Positions 34,345 through 46,673 of a stretch of 64,000 nucleotides of DNA are shown in pieces (the stretch's first letter is position 1; each line of letters begins with the position of its first letter). The notes below the pieces were generated by a model. The model was not told where the DNA came from, did no database searches, and saw only the letters and a list, made by a program, of their open reading frames with translations. The position numbers and the translations under genes were made by a program. Where the stretch lies: the NCBI RefSeq assembly GCF_019279795.1, contig NC_056750.1:693760425-693824424 (forward strand), read 5' to 3'. The stretch comes from Protopterus annectens. Its lineage: Eukaryota > Chordata > Ceratodontiformes > Protopteridae.

Positions 34345-35222
34345 CTGCAGCACACCTGCTGAAGCATTCTGTTGGCCAATTATATAAAGTGGAAGCCTGA
34401 CACCAGCTTGCCAGGACAGCGAATTATATCACTGGCATCACACATTCTGGATGGCAATGCAGGCATCGCCACAATGACATGCTTCACCAGCGGAAGACAC
34501 AGGTTAGGGAGAGTGTGCTAAAATTTTACTGTAAGAAGTGTATAGAAATTTATTTATGTATGTATGTATTTATTATTGGCTAGTGTTAGTATCCTTGTCT
34601 TCTTTAACAAGCTCATGATGTACTGACCTCTCTTTACTCTCTTTTACAATTATCAGAGAGCAAGCAGGCAACACTTAACCTGTCTGAGAAGAATGCAACA
34701 CTCCCTGACAATGGTGTGTCTTTACTAGATCTCTGACTCTATAGTGCACTTCTATTTCTGTCTCATACGTGTGTAGTAATGTTTTATTTTTTTCTTCTTG
34801 TTTTTTTTCTTACACATCCTTCTTCAGGTCCAGCTGTTGTGTGCAATGAGGAGTGGCAGTCAACACCAGGGTCTGCACTAGCTGGCATGTCTGATACTAG
34901 GTTACCAGCAGTCATCAGGTCTTCATCACAGCAGGTGGAAAGCGGTCACATTTTATAAGGTGACCTTGAGGGCTTACTGCTGACATATGTATTAAACTCT
35001 CATGAGGAAGGTGGGGGAGGGGGGGCTTCTCTTTTGGCAGTTTTCCAGAGGGGTCCTAAATGGTTAGTCAGCATTATCCTGAGGATCAGCAACACTTGGA
35101 CACCCACATCAGAGCAGTAGGGGACTTCTTTGCATGGCAGTTAGAGTTGCACAACTGGCAAGCCTTCACCATTGGGCCCACAGTGGCAGATCCTGCCCAT
35201 GATGTCAGCCATGTAGGTGACT
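34345..35222 (+). pseudogene. Possible MYB/SANT-like gene remnant with exon-like blocks
   Basis: Three blocks follow the DIRS element. Block 1 (34345-34512) is preceded by a pyrimidine tract and CAG, and one frame ends QCRHRHNDMLHQRKTQ, like the last helix of MYB/SANT-type domains (CRHRWND). Block 2 (34661-34737), after TTACAATTATCAG, reads ESKQATLNLSEKNATLPDNG. Block 3 (34827-35222), after TTCTTCAG, reads GPAVVCNEEWQSTPGSALAG and, later, LDTHIRAVGDFFAWQLELHN and FTIGPTVADPAHDVSHVGD before a stop. Block 1 has an in-frame stop. It could be the MYB-like protein of a Harbinger transposon or a pseudogene; I cannot tell. Confidence 0.35.
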
Positions 35223-35384
35223 GATACCTAATTGAGGGCTTGTCTGGGATGTTTTATTCCTCATTCTGCTATTCCCTTCATTTTGTGACATTCTTTATAT
35301 TATGTTTATAGTGTAATCCTCTTCACCTGTTGTCCTCCCTCTGTATATCTACATCACTCCACTGTTGTCCCACCTTATGTGCTC

Positions 35385-35660
35385 ATATTTATTTTTATTT
35401 CACATTTGTTTATGAGGAGTGTCCGACTGAGCCAAAAAAGGCCTGCTTTTAGCAGAGGCCTGAGGAGAAAGGCTCCAAATTACATTTAAAAAAAAAAAAA
35501 AACACTGTTAACATAGAATAAAATATAAAACAAGATGTTACAAAGTCAGCAGCAAATACATATTGAATTGAGATGGTGTGAGACAGAAATATAGCAAAAA
35601 AATAGACGAGGTTACAGAATAATTTGCAATACATATTGAATTGCGTAGACAGAAACAAAA
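35385..35660 (-). mobile_element. L2-type LINE 3' tail and UTR
   Basis: On the minus strand GGAGCCTTTCTCCTCAGGCC, TCTGCTAAAAGCAGGCC and GGCTCAGTCGGACACTCC match, in order, the tail of the L2 ending at 43.97 kb. A+T-rich 3' UTR-like sequence lies upstream of it (to the right). Confidence 0.65.
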
Positions 35661-35669
35661 GTGGTACAA

Positions 35670-36560
35670 ATAATGGAGTAGGACTGTATCACTCTCGCCT
35701 GTCCATGTCTGCACTTCATTTTTTACCTCTGCAACCTTCCCATTCTACTCATATCCATCATGTTCTCTTTATATCCATATATATTTTATATGCTTAAATG
35801 TTAACAACAAAAACATTAACAAAATATTTAAACTTCGTATCTAAACAAAAACTGCTGATAACATGTATCCCCATTCAAAACCAATGTTTTTGCAGAGAGG
35901 CAAGCTTGCTTGCAGCTCCCACAAACCCTGCTAATTCCATATACCACCTCTGAGGTCACACAACAATGGGGAAGAGGCATAAAACTTTCCCTTGTTTAAC
36001 TTCATTGTATTGATATTTTGTTTTAAGGTATTTTTGAGTTTAGACTTTTTGTTATTTTTATTGTCAATATCGTGCTGTTTAGATTTCAAGTAGACCCATA
36101 CACACACTCCATCTGTCCCAGAAAAGTAAATACCTTTCTTTCCCATCTGTCATTACTTATAATTACCCTTCTGTGTTTTTCTGTTTTTGTTTCTCTTTCT
36201 CTTATCCTTTTCCTGTCGCACTCTTCCTTCCCGTTTATTTGATGAACTGTTCTGGAACGTTGATGTGCTGGCCACTCTGCGGCCCACCATTGTGCACGAG
36301 TTGCAGTGTTGTGTTGCTTCATTGTTCAGGTGACTGCGCATCGCCTTATGAATACTTGCTTGCTTTACTTGTGATGCTGATCTCGTGACGTAGAGGAGCA
36401 TGTTCAAAATTTGTTCTTTTTCATGCCTCTGTTCCAATACATGCAAGTTGTTCATTGGTAAATTCATTTCTTTCATTTATTTCACATTTTATAACAAAAT
36501 AATTTCTTTTGCCACAGTTTCTATGGACACAAATAATAGTATGAAATTTGTTGATTATGC
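35670..36560. other. No gene; weak fold-back candidate
   Basis: No supported coding sequence; overlapping 60-107-codon frames on both strands are low-complexity. ATATACCACCTCTGAGGTC near 35938 is an inverted partial match to the fold-back family signature at 36660-36720, so a degraded element could span 35.9-36.75 kb. Confidence 0.3.
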
Positions 36561-36584
36561 ATGCAGAATGGTAACCATTTGAAA

Positions 36585-36760
36585 TGTTGGGACCCGCTAG
36601 AGCGGGTCCCGAAATACAGAGATGGAATTGTTGAAAGATCAGACTTGCCATTTCTTGGAATATTCCCTTGCCTCCAAGGTATGGCGATCTCAGAGTTGGT
36701 ATATACATAAATTTGGGGGGGTGGGAGGCCCCCCCAAAAAATTAAGAGAATAGCTATTTT
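36585..36760 (-). mobile_element. Fold-back/MITE family fragment (ATATACNAACTCTGAGAT signature)
   Basis: On the minus strand TATATACCAACTCTGAGAT follows a G/C-run hairpin (GGGGGGGCC with CCCCCCC). The signature recurs at 45612-45735, 46138-46200 and in the palindrome at 62.45-62.94 kb. A perfect short hairpin (GGGACCCGCTAGAGCGGGTCCC) sits at about 36588-36610. Confidence 0.45.
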
Positions 36761-36779
36761 CGAGACTCACTCTTCTGAG

Positions 36780-39200
36780 TTTTTGGGTTTTTTCTGTCGG
36801 CATTTCATGTGTCAACATTTCAAAAGGGAGCCATATAGAATACACCTACTGCATGAGTTTTTTTGCACCATAATAGATTGACAACTTATACTTAGTAGAG
36901 ACTATTTTATTCTGTTTTGTTTCCAGATTTTCCATCTAAAAAACACTACTGTACACATCACAATCTTGAGTAAGCTCGTACAGTTATGAGGTAATTTCAT
37001 TCTGCAAACATCAGTCACTATTCTTAAAGTAAAATCTTATTTTGTTAGCATTCTGATCCTTTTCTGCTTATATGTGATACCATACATGAGTCATTCTTTA
37101 CAGTAAGGTATTGTACAACTCACCGCAGTCAAAGACTTTCACTCAGTTCTTTTAAGTTAGTTATATAAGCATCAAGCCATAGACTTTCACTCAGTCTTTA
37201 AGTGGGTGAAATTTTGTGCCATTGAAAAGAAGAAGCAATAGTGAATGTAAGACCGATGCTTTCTTAAACACAATAGCTCAAAGTTTATTGTGATCATTGC
37301 AATGTCTTCCCTGTTTTCCTCTCAAAACCCATCTGCTTTCAGTGCTTTTTCCCCTAGTGACATGCGATAATGCAGCACACTGTTCCTTTTCCTTTGTCAG
37401 ATAATCACATTCAGGAACAAAGTGAGTTTCTGCATCCACAGTTTCCACTTCTCAGACAAATTACCTTAAAGATACAGATTGTTGGGGAATCGAGATAAGC
37501 CTTTTTTTTTCCAAATAAAAGATTAGATGGCTTATTTTCAGTTATATTTGATGCAATGTAACATTTGGTATATTATGAAATTGAAAGAATGAGACAACTA
37601 TATGCATGGTGCCATCTTCATCAGCTTGTATTTCATACTGTGTCACTGTTCAAGAAATAATTTATGGGATATGGATTTTAACTGATTTCTGAAAGGTGTA
37701 CACGGCATATTACAAAGGTGAGGAATATTCATCTTCAGCTTCCTACAAGTAAAGCTGTTAGAGCAAAAGGGGAAATGCAGTATGCTGCTACCCTACTGAG
37801 GCTGACTATTTCAATGCCAGGGATTAGGAGTTGGCAAAAGTAAGAGTTAAGAGAGGGCTAGAAAAGATATTTATGATGGGTTATCTCAAACTGTTTGAGT
37901 TAGTTTGGAGCATTTTATCACTTAAGACAGGAATGGATAACATGCTGCTCAAGTTATGAAGTCAAGAAACTGAAAAACAGGTCACAGGTAGAACTTGGAG
38001 GAGAAGAACCATCTGTTCTGCAAAGCAGGGATATGGGAAATCTACAAGTCATGGCTCCAATAGCAAACAGAAGTCATGCAGCAGTGTAGCTCTTACCGAT
38101 TTTGGAAAATTAATTAGTCCCACTTGACAGTGGAATCTGAAACTGCAGGATAGATTACTATAGCTACACAGAAGTTATTAGACAAGGGAATTCAGGTATG
38201 AGATTGAAACTGCTGCTGATGTTTTCTGCTTTGCCCAATAATGCTGTCAACTAAAAGACCTCCCTTCCCTGAGCAAAGACAGACTACAAGACTAGGCATG
38301 GCCACCATTTATTAAAAGACACCGATACATAAATTCAGCAGTAAATTATTTGTAATAAAATTACATTCAAATAAAACTGTAAACTGTATGCATAATGTCA
38401 AAATGAACCATTTTCCATTAATTGCTGGTTGTCATTGCCCTCCACGCCTGTACTGGACAACTCCTCCCAACAAATAGGGTGGTGTACACTGTGCTTCCTC
38501 AGCTCCACCATGAATTGTGACTTCACCTGCCCAGAATGATCTACCCCTTGGGGAAAATAACTGTGTGTGACTCAAAAGTAGGGGGAGTGAAAGGGGAGAA
38601 AAAGAGACTGCAAAAGTCCTTTGCCTAATGTTGATGACAAAGAACTAAAGATATAATTGCAGATTGTTTATTAAGATGAGAGATAGTGGAAGACCGTCAA
38701 TGGAGAGATCAGACTGCACATGCTGTAGGGGTATAAGGAAAGCTAGCACCTCCCCAATGCACCTCCCCAATGCCATTGGTTCATTCTCACTGACTACATT
38801 TTTTGTAGTTTATACTATAAGTTAACATCAGTGCTAAAATCTGTGCTGCTGTTTCATGTTTCTCATTCTTTTAATTTAGTTTTTATTGTAAATATAATTG
38901 AATTGTTCAATAATAGCAAAATGCTTACAGTTTCAGTATGAAGAACTGGGGTGCTCATCAGAATGCACTACTGATTTGGTTTACTATTCATAGGATCATA
39001 AGAAATACAAGGCAGTTGAGTCTTGAGGCCATGTACTATTGCAGTACCCACCCTCAGACTGAATCTCCTGTTGTCGTTGAATAAGTAGTCAACTAAATAA
39101 GAACCTGTCCATTACATAGTAAGTTAAACACACACATGCTTTGATTATGAAATGTAAATGAGTGATATTTTTTCTTTAAACACAAGATTGTGGAATGTCA
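36780..39200. other. No feature recognised
   Basis: A+T-rich DNA without a supported coding sequence or a repeat I can name. GCTGATGAAGATGGCACC on the minus strand near 37620 resembles a hammerhead 5' core, but no GAAA partner follows. Confidence 0.5.
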
Positions 39201-39214
39201 CAACAGATTTTTAT

Positions 39215-39580
39215 TAACATTCATGTAAGTGCTTTCCTTTAGAAACTTATATGAACTTCATCAGACAATATGATCAGAAAACAGTATTTAAATTACTTCT
39301 GTGTGAAAACAAGAATTTAAATACTGTAAAAGGTGTTTTCAAACAAATTTACTTAAGCACTTGTGTTCAGAAATGGATATAAACTTTGTCATGCAAGGAT
39401 TGAAAACAGACACAGTTTAAATTCTGTTTTCATTTCAAACAGAAATCATTTTAACTCTTGAGAATGTGACATAATTTGCATTCTTTCAATCGTACAGAAG
39501 CCATTTAAATTCTGCTGGTTTTTGAGTCATTGTCTGATGAAACTAATGCATTTACATGAATGCGAATACATATTTGCTCT
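39215..39580. repeat. Inverted repeat pair with nested small palindromes
   Basis: ATTCATGTAAGTGC and CTTCATCAGACAAT (39222-39274) recur inverted as ATTGTCTGATGAA and GCATTTACATGAAT (39530-39572). Between them, several TTTAAAT-centred segments (AGTATTTAAATT with AATTTAAATACT, and others) form smaller inverted repeats. Confidence 0.7.
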
Positions 39581-39599
39581 GAATTATACTGATTCTAGT

Positions 39600-40560
39600 T
39601 TGAATTAGTACTCATCCTGAGCTTCTCTACCCTCTTACTCTAACCTCTTACACTGAGAATTATCTCTACCTGTGACTCTCCTCTACTCTTTCCCCAAGTG
39701 ATAGCTAATCCCACTACAAACACTCATTTTATTTCTATTTTTTTTCTCTTCACTCTACCTTCAGGTAGGAAGTCTTGAATATTCTCTCCATTCTAATTAC
39801 TGATTGTTTTCACTCTCGCCCACTTGTTGACTCCTGTTCACCCTCACTTCGCTTGGGCTCACTCCACTCCCCTACCCTACCCAGGAATCATTTCATTTTT
39901 AGTTAACCCCCTTTAGGCACTCCCCCTCAATCCCCTCCCCCACCTATCACTGTTCTCCAATAAAATCTCCTCCTCACCTTCTCCCAGTCATCCTCGTATT
40001 TACACAGAAACACTTCTCTAAACGTATTACTCCTCTGCCATTTCTTATTATCCCCTCTCACAAGTAACTTCACTCTTCCGTTTATTTCACTTTCTTAGCA
40101 CCGTCAGTAACACTTATTAAACTGCCCCATTTATTTAACTTCTCTTTTCTGAAACTATCCTTCTCTTCCTCCTAATCTTTAGTGACTCAAATTTGCCCTA
40201 TCTCCCCATTACTATTCAAGGGACGCTATTAATAACCCTTCCACTCACCTCTAGCTAATGTCCACACAAAACTCTTCTAGAATATACCTCTATTCTCTCT
40301 CTTCCTCCTTCCTCACACCACCTTAAACCATCCACAATGTTATCCTACAAAAAGATACTTTCCCTCCTTTCTATCACTACTCTAACTCTCCTATATAACC
40401 TCACTTGCTGTAATACCCACCTAATATCCCTTCATCATTCTCCAACATCCATCTATGCCATAACCCCTCCATAATCACTACGCTCATTTCTGACAGCATC
40501 ACCAAACCTCTCTACAACACTCCCTCTTAGCAAAATCAAACTCCCACCATACTCCACATC
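39600..40560. repeat. C+T-rich stretch, probable 5' region of the L2 LINE
   Basis: The plus strand is strongly pyrimidine-rich with CTCC, CCCTC and TTCTCTT words and many stops in all frames. It leads directly into the L2 coding remnant with the same composition, so it is probably its 5' UTR and decayed ORF1. No ORF1 domain is recognisable. Confidence 0.45.
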
Positions 40561-43500
40561 CTTCCCTAAAAGTAAAGTGCAATACCACCTCTGTCCCTCC
40601 TCACCTCACAACTCTTCACCTACTCTTTATATCCTTCTCCTATCTGGACACATCCATCCCAACTCTGGGTCTAAAAACCCTTCCCACTCTAATGTTAAGC
40701 TCAGAAACCTAGCAACACCTAATCCTTCCATTTCCAAAAAACATCTCTCTCTTTACTCCTTGAACATCAGAAACATACTTAATCAGTGAATTCCATGCTT
40801 GGATGACCCATCACTCCCCTGATATCATTACCCTTACAGAAACATAGCTAAAACCCTGCAACCCTGACAAAGACTTCTTGCCCCCAGGCTATGACATCTT
40901 ACGCCTGGACAGAGCCAGGAAAAAAGGTGGAGGAGTAGCCATCATGTTCTATAACCATCTAATTGTAACTCCCTTAACCATCTCCACCCCATCAGCCTCT
41001 CCATCTGAACTTCTAGTTGACACCTGCAAAATTAATGACCACAACTTAATCAAACAGCTGCTCTCTATGTTCCCCCAGGGGATAATATCCCAATATTCAA
41101 GAATATTCTCTCCTGGCTTTCACAGTACTCACCTAATGAGACCACTATCATGGGAGATATCAACATTAATTGACTATCCCTCTCCTCAGATAGTCGCAGT
41201 ACACACATTAATCTACATGGCTTCTCTTAATTAATCTCCACTCCCACCTACAAACCTACTAACTCTCTTTCTCTCCTTGACTAGACACTTGTCTCTAATC
41301 CTAAAAAATGTCACTTAACTGAAACTTTTCCTGATTCCCTCAGTGATCACTGTCCAGTTAAGGTTCTGAGATTCTCCCCCCACTATAACAGACCACCTAA
41401 GCTTCACAGAGTGTCGCAAACTCTCCATTTTTCGCTCAGACAGCTGAAATAACCATCTCTCAGCAATAAACTGGTCCTTCCTTAAGCACTTACCCCAGAT
41501 GATGCTGTTCTTAAGTTCAGTTATATATTCCTTAACATTCTCAACTACCTTTCGCCCTTGTGTACAGTTAGTCAAATCATGAATTTCCCCATAGCTTACC
41601 TTCATGCATACAAGAGACATAATTTGGAGAGTGTATTCCAATAAAAAATTCCCGTCCCACCTCCACCACTACAACTAACTACTCAGCATTAAAAAAAAAA
41701 ACACAAAACACATCATCAATGACAAGAAAACTTTTACAACAATCCCCCATCCTCCTCCTTAGAAAACCCAAAGAAATTCTGGTATTCCATTAACCAAATT
41801 CTACACCTAAATAATCCCTCTTTTCCCAGTCCTTGTACAAATGACACTCCCCAAGAAACAGCATTTAATGTCAATAACTTCAATAACTACTTCATTGACA
41901 CCATCCACAAACTATCACAACATTCCAACTCCAGCACTACTGTCAACATCCCTCCTGACCCTCCAACATCCATTAATCCCTCTCACACCTTTTCTCTTAA
42001 ACCAGTCTCTACCAACTATATCAAATACTTGCTTTACAAGCTAAAACACTGATCACCCTCTGTTGTTACTCCCACCACTGTTTCTTCAGAAGGCAGCAAA
42101 CTCTCTTGCCCTCCCAATCTCCAACTGCTCCATCACTGAATCCAAAGTATCTACAATCTGGAAACAATTGTATACTATACCCACTCACAAGGGAGGTAAC
42201 TCCTCAGAGCTTGACAACTTCAAGCCTATCGTTATTCTATCACCTCTTTCCAAAATATTACAGAAATGTATCCACAAACAAATCCTACACTACCTCCTAC
42301 AAGAAAACCTGCTTACCGCCACACAACATGGCTTTCTCCCAAAACATAGCACCTCCACTGCCCTCACTTCCTTCTTAACCACTATATCCCAAGCCAGAGA
42401 CAGTAATAAACTAGTGTCTAGCCTCCTTCTTGATCTCTCAAAAGCTTTTGACACCGTGTCCCTCCCCCTGTTGCTGAACAAACTCTCTCAACTTTATCTA
42501 TCTTCAACTATTTCCTGGTTTACTAATTACCTCTCTGATCAACTTCAGTCAGTTAAATGGCTCTCTACAACATCTACTACCCTACCTATCATGATGGGGG
42601 TACCTCAAGGATCTATCCTTGACCCACTACTGTTTAACATTTTTACTAATTATTTACTTCCTGTCCTCAGTCAAATATCATGCAATATGTAGATGACTCC
42701 ACTGTCATCACCATTGCAGACTCCCTCTCTGACCTAAATGCTCTCACACAAAAATCCTTATCTCTTGAAAACTGGCTCACCAAGAAACAGCTGATCGTAA
42801 ATAAAAATAAATAAACTCCTGCTTTTCACTCCCAAAACTATGAACAATCTAAAATCTTCTTTCTCTATCTCTTCCCTTAACAATACACCTAAACCTGCTG
42901 AGTCTCACACCAAGCTTCTGAGGCTCATCATAGATGACCAATTCAAATTTGATCTGCACGTCTCCAATAACATCACAAAAACCCACCAAAAACTTGGACT
43001 TCTGTATAGAAACTAACAAATTCTCTCCACCAGATCAGAAATCTCCCTATCCCATGCATACCTCCTTCCAAGCCTATTCTATGGCTCACAAATCCTCACC
43101 AACATCCAGACCATTCTCCTATCAAAACTGGAATCCACATACAACAAAGTTGGAAGATTTGCCACTGATCTAACCTACCACTATCTTGCCCTTAAAAGCT
43201 TAAACTGCTCAGAATGTCCCCATCAACTGCTCCTACAGCAGCTTCAGATCATACATTCTATATTGAACGAGGCCTCTTCCTGTCCTGATATTGCCTCTCT
43301 TGTCTCTCTCTATATCCTGCCAAGGTTTCTTTGAAACTCTGACAAAACCTCCACCAGATCTACAAACCCAAAAGGAAAATAGGGCAAAACCTATACATTT
43401 ATTACCCTACCCAGTCCTGGAACAAACTTCCTCTAGTAATCAGGAACATTAATCACCCACAAAAATCCAAGACTGCTACCAACCCTATCTCAACAGTAGC

Positions 43501-43965
43501 TGGATCTCCCTCTGTAAGAACCCTTCATGTCTGTTGCACCTACAACTCTCATGCTGTCTCTCACCTATCCCCCTTACGTCTTCTCATGTCTACTCATTGG
43601 CTGTCCTTCTACTTCCCCTGCTACTCAACTAACGAAACCTGCAACATATACCTTTGAGTTCTACTTCAGTAAATCACACAGCAACCGCTCTTAACTTCTC
43701 ATTCATGTACTTGACCCACAGCTATAGAGAATGTACTGCTTGACCTAGTGGTATAAGTTTGTATATAATTATCTGATGTGTAAATAATGTACATTTTCTT
43801 TATAATATGCTTATTATACCTTACTGTATCACCGATTTACTACTCTAGATGATTGCAATACTTGTGGAGCTTTTCTCCTCGGGCATCCGCTGAAAAAGGG
43901 GTTCAGCTTAGTTGGATTTACCCGGTCAACAAATGTCAAATCAATAAATACATTTATATTTATTT
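40560..43965 (+). mobile_element. L2-type LINE, 5' part degraded, 3' end complete
   Basis: Endonuclease, RT and C-terminal remnants are followed by a 3' UTR and a tail: GCTTTTCTCCTCGGGC, ATCCGCTGAAAAAGGGGTTC, TTGGATTTACCCGG and an AATAAATACATTTATATTT end. Tail copies elsewhere in the window (7601, 35385 minus, about 50340) mark the family. Confidence 0.82.
40577..43440 (+). pseudogene. L2 ORF2: AP endonuclease and reverse transcriptase, broken
   Basis: The start reads LLLSGHIHPNSG, the usual L2 ORF2 opening (LLLSGDI-NPGP). Endonuclease: LSLYSLNIRNILNQ, LTET read with a stop, PPGYDILRLDRARKKGGGVA. RT (42063-42692, 209 open codons): YTIPTHKGG, NFKPIVILSPLSKI, LLDLSKAFDTV and MGVPQGSILDPLLFN. 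A one-base slip then shifts to QYVDDSTVIT near 42690, so the catalytic YVDD box itself is intact. The C-terminal part continues through KLLRLIIDDQFKFD and ALKSLNCSE. Frameshifts and stops occur at about 40790, 41230, 42045 and 42690, so the copy is dead but less decayed in RT than the CR1. Confidence 0.85.
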
Positions 43966-43969
43966 TTAT

Positions 43970-44885
43970 TCTTTTTTTAGTTTATTTTTCTTGGGTCACA
44001 GACTTCATAGTTCTTTGCTTGTTTAAATTTCAGAATGACGTTCAATTTACAGGTTCAATAAATTTTGTCTACAAAACAGTTCAAAACGACACATCTTTCT
44101 CTTGGAATGAATCAGTTGATGCAATAGCAAACTAAATAGTCTTTTTTTTTTACTTTGCTTTTCTTAGTTGTGTCTGGGGGAGTTTGGGTTTGCACAGAAA
44201 TATATATACTTTTATTGCCCTAGGCAACAGAAACACTGATTTCTAATGTCTTTTTGGCAGTTGACCAAGGTTTTTCTGCCACATCTCTCTCTCTCTCTCA
44301 TCTTTTTTTTTTTGCTTTCTGAATGGTCAGACATCATGAAGGCACTGTAAGCCATTATGCTGCATTCATCACTCCCCTCCCCACAACCCACACGGTTGCT
44401 TATACAGACATGCAAGCATACACAAACCATTTCTTAATTATTACCAATGTTTTTACTGCACTTGAGCTATTTATGCATGTTTGAAGGAAAATAATTCTTT
44501 ATTACATTTCCTTTTTTGTTTGTATTTGAGGTATGGTTTGGGATTTTTTTATTCAGAGTGACAGGCATGTTTCAAACTATTACTTAGCATATCAGTGAAA
44601 TAGTAGAGTCCTTGACCAGAGACTACCATCATTGTGCTTAAACCCACATTTGTACGCAAAAAATTAGCACTGCTCATTATCATGACATGAGTTACGATAA
44701 CACACTTTCAAGCAACTTGTTCTAACATCATGCAGAAAGGGCTGTTGTAATAGATGACTAGCCTACAGTAGATTATTTCCTGAAAAATGTCCTAATATAC
44801 ACCTAACAGTGTTCAGCAGTTTTAACACAAACCTATGATAAGTATGTGATGGATTTCATAGTATTTATAGGAATTTCAAGACAAT
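43970..44885. other. No feature recognised
   Basis: A+T-rich sequence with short T-runs and a (CT)n patch near 44286-44299. No supported gene. Confidence 0.5.
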
Positions 44886-44889
44886 TGAG

Positions 44890-45390
44890 ACTTATGACCA
44901 CTTACACATTGCTAGTGTCCTCTCGTTTTCTAAGAGGGCTAGGCCATTCAATCCCAGGGTGAATAGGGTGACTGTATGGATGTCCTTTTAGTCATCCAGG
45001 TCCTGTTTGAAAGATCGTAGTGTATCATATGGTGTAATCTGTAGGGGTATTCTATTCCAGAGTGAGAAAAGTGCTGCATGATGAATTGTATCTCTCCATT
45101 ATGTTTTATTTATCTGCTAATGAACATTTATGTCACTGGTTCTGACCTATTTGGAACTATTGCAAGAGATCCAGGACAACATGGTCTCTAGTAGAACAGA
45201 AGGAAAGTCATTGATTTCCATTCGAGATTCCATAAGGTACTGAACATAGGGTCAGTGCTTCCAGTGTCTCTTGATAGCTCAAGGTCTTTAAGCATGTAAT
45301 CATCTTAGTTAAGAGCCTCAGAGGTATTCCCCAGTTTTTTGATATGCGTAGCATGGTACACCCTGAAGGTGGCATTGCACTCAATTAATA
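44890..45390 (-). pseudogene. CR1-type LINE fragment, C-terminal end of ORF2
   Basis: The minus strand reads ECNATFRVYHATHIKKL near 45380-45330, then MESRMEINDFPSVLLET near 45210, FLTLWNRIPLQITPYDTLR near 45050 and SFKQDLDD. The order corresponds to IEYNAPFGMYLSRHLQQL and LPMLWNRLPIHV of the CR1 at 22.65 kb, at low identity, so this is an older or different CR1 subfamily. It is 5'-truncated near 45390. Confidence 0.65.
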
Positions 45391-45611
45391 ATCAGTGATG
45401 AACATCAGGGAACATTTTCTTCTTTGGTTATCATTTATTCCCCTTTGGCATTTAGCTGTGTTAAGTAAAAGATATTCTAACACGTCTACCTGAGAATATC
45501 GAAATCTGAGAAGATCGAAGAGCACATCACTGAGATGAAATAAATGAAAACAGAGCTCATTGACAGACCAGATCAGCAGAGATCTTTCCAGGCTAAGCAA
45601 CCTTTTGGCCA

Positions 45612-45735
45612 TGAAGGTGAACTTTGCCCTTTTCCAACTGTAGTGCAATCTCAGAGTCTTTCCCAACTGTAGTGCAATCTCGGAGTCAGTATATTTAGTT
45701 ATGGGGGGTGTGGAGGGTACGCCTCCCACCTGGGT
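45612..45735 (-). mobile_element. Fold-back/MITE family fragment with local duplication
   Basis: The minus strand reads AAATATACTGACTCCGAGAT, TGCACTACAGTTGGGAAA and then repeats CTCTGAGATTGCACTACAG (period about 37-40 bases). It shares its signature with 46138-46200 and the palindrome at 62.45 kb. Confidence 0.5.
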
Positions 45736-45897
45736 AGGTTTAGAATGATGTGGTTTAAGTTTTGTTTGTTGTTGACTGAGAGATTCCTTACCCTGGGAAG
45801 ATCATCATTGATCCAGTCTGTTGATGAACTGGGTTTTTGTTTATTTCGTCTCGATCATTTTGGGTTTCAGTCATCTCTGGTTTCGATGTTCTGAACT

Positions 45898-46026
45898 AGA
45901 CCCATTCTAACTATTGTTGTCACATGATTTAAAGAGGGAACTATCATCCCATGATCCACGGTCCCTAACAACATTTTCATTTTGAAGTGGAATTTTGTCT
46001 ATGCTGCTTAATGAGGAGGAAGGGTC
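45898..46026 (+). repeat. Outer inverted repeat, left arm (partner 47969-48098)
   Basis: AGACCCATTCTAACTA, TGTTGTCACATGAT, AGAGGGAACTA, CATTTTCAT and GAAGTGGAATTTTGTCTATG recur inverted at 47969-48098. The arms lie about 1.9 kb apart and enclose the hammerhead-containing insertion. Confidence 0.88.
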
Positions 46027-46137
46027 ACTCTGAGTGGCTATATATATTTATATTCAAGCTAATTGAGAACGCATCTAACTGAATCTTAAACTGTCAATCT
46101 TTTCCATCAAATTGTAATTTCCTGCACCTGCAATCAT

Positions 46138-46200
46138 TGCTGCTAAGTTTATATATACTAACTCTGAGATCACATAATAGTGGGGAAAAGAAAAATACAT
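46138..46200 (+). mobile_element. Fold-back/MITE family fragment
   Basis: TATATATACTAACTCTGAGA followed by TCACATAATAGTGGGGAAAA matches the family signature at 36.66, 45.61 and 62.7 kb. The length of the element here is unclear. Confidence 0.42.
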
Positions 46201-46673
46201 TATCCCTCTGCTTGGTAATCTCATTAAACTCACTTATCCACTCACATCAGTTGGCAGAATCATATGCAGAGGCACACACACATCCACACAAAATCTCTAT
46301 ATACACCATGCTATCACTGTAAATAAGCTTAATGCTTTCAAATAGATCCTTATGTTGTAAGATGGAGAGCAAACCAGCTGAAAGACAGAATCCACACAGT
46401 GTGAGTGGCTAGGTGCCTTATCAGAAAGTTGTGTCCCCAGGGCCCACTGTTGGGATCCCTAATTTTTAAAAACTAAATGAAAACTCCAGCCAAGCTAGAA
46501 CTTCCAATGAGTGACCTCCCAAACCTCCTGTAATAGAGGCACATGGAATACATGCAAATGACCCTTACGAACATCAGGTTTTTCAGCTGTATGGCGATTC
46601 TGATTGCCCATGACTTTTACGTTTGAAGTCATTTTAATGGACAATTTCAGGCCAATAAAGCCACACCCCACTA

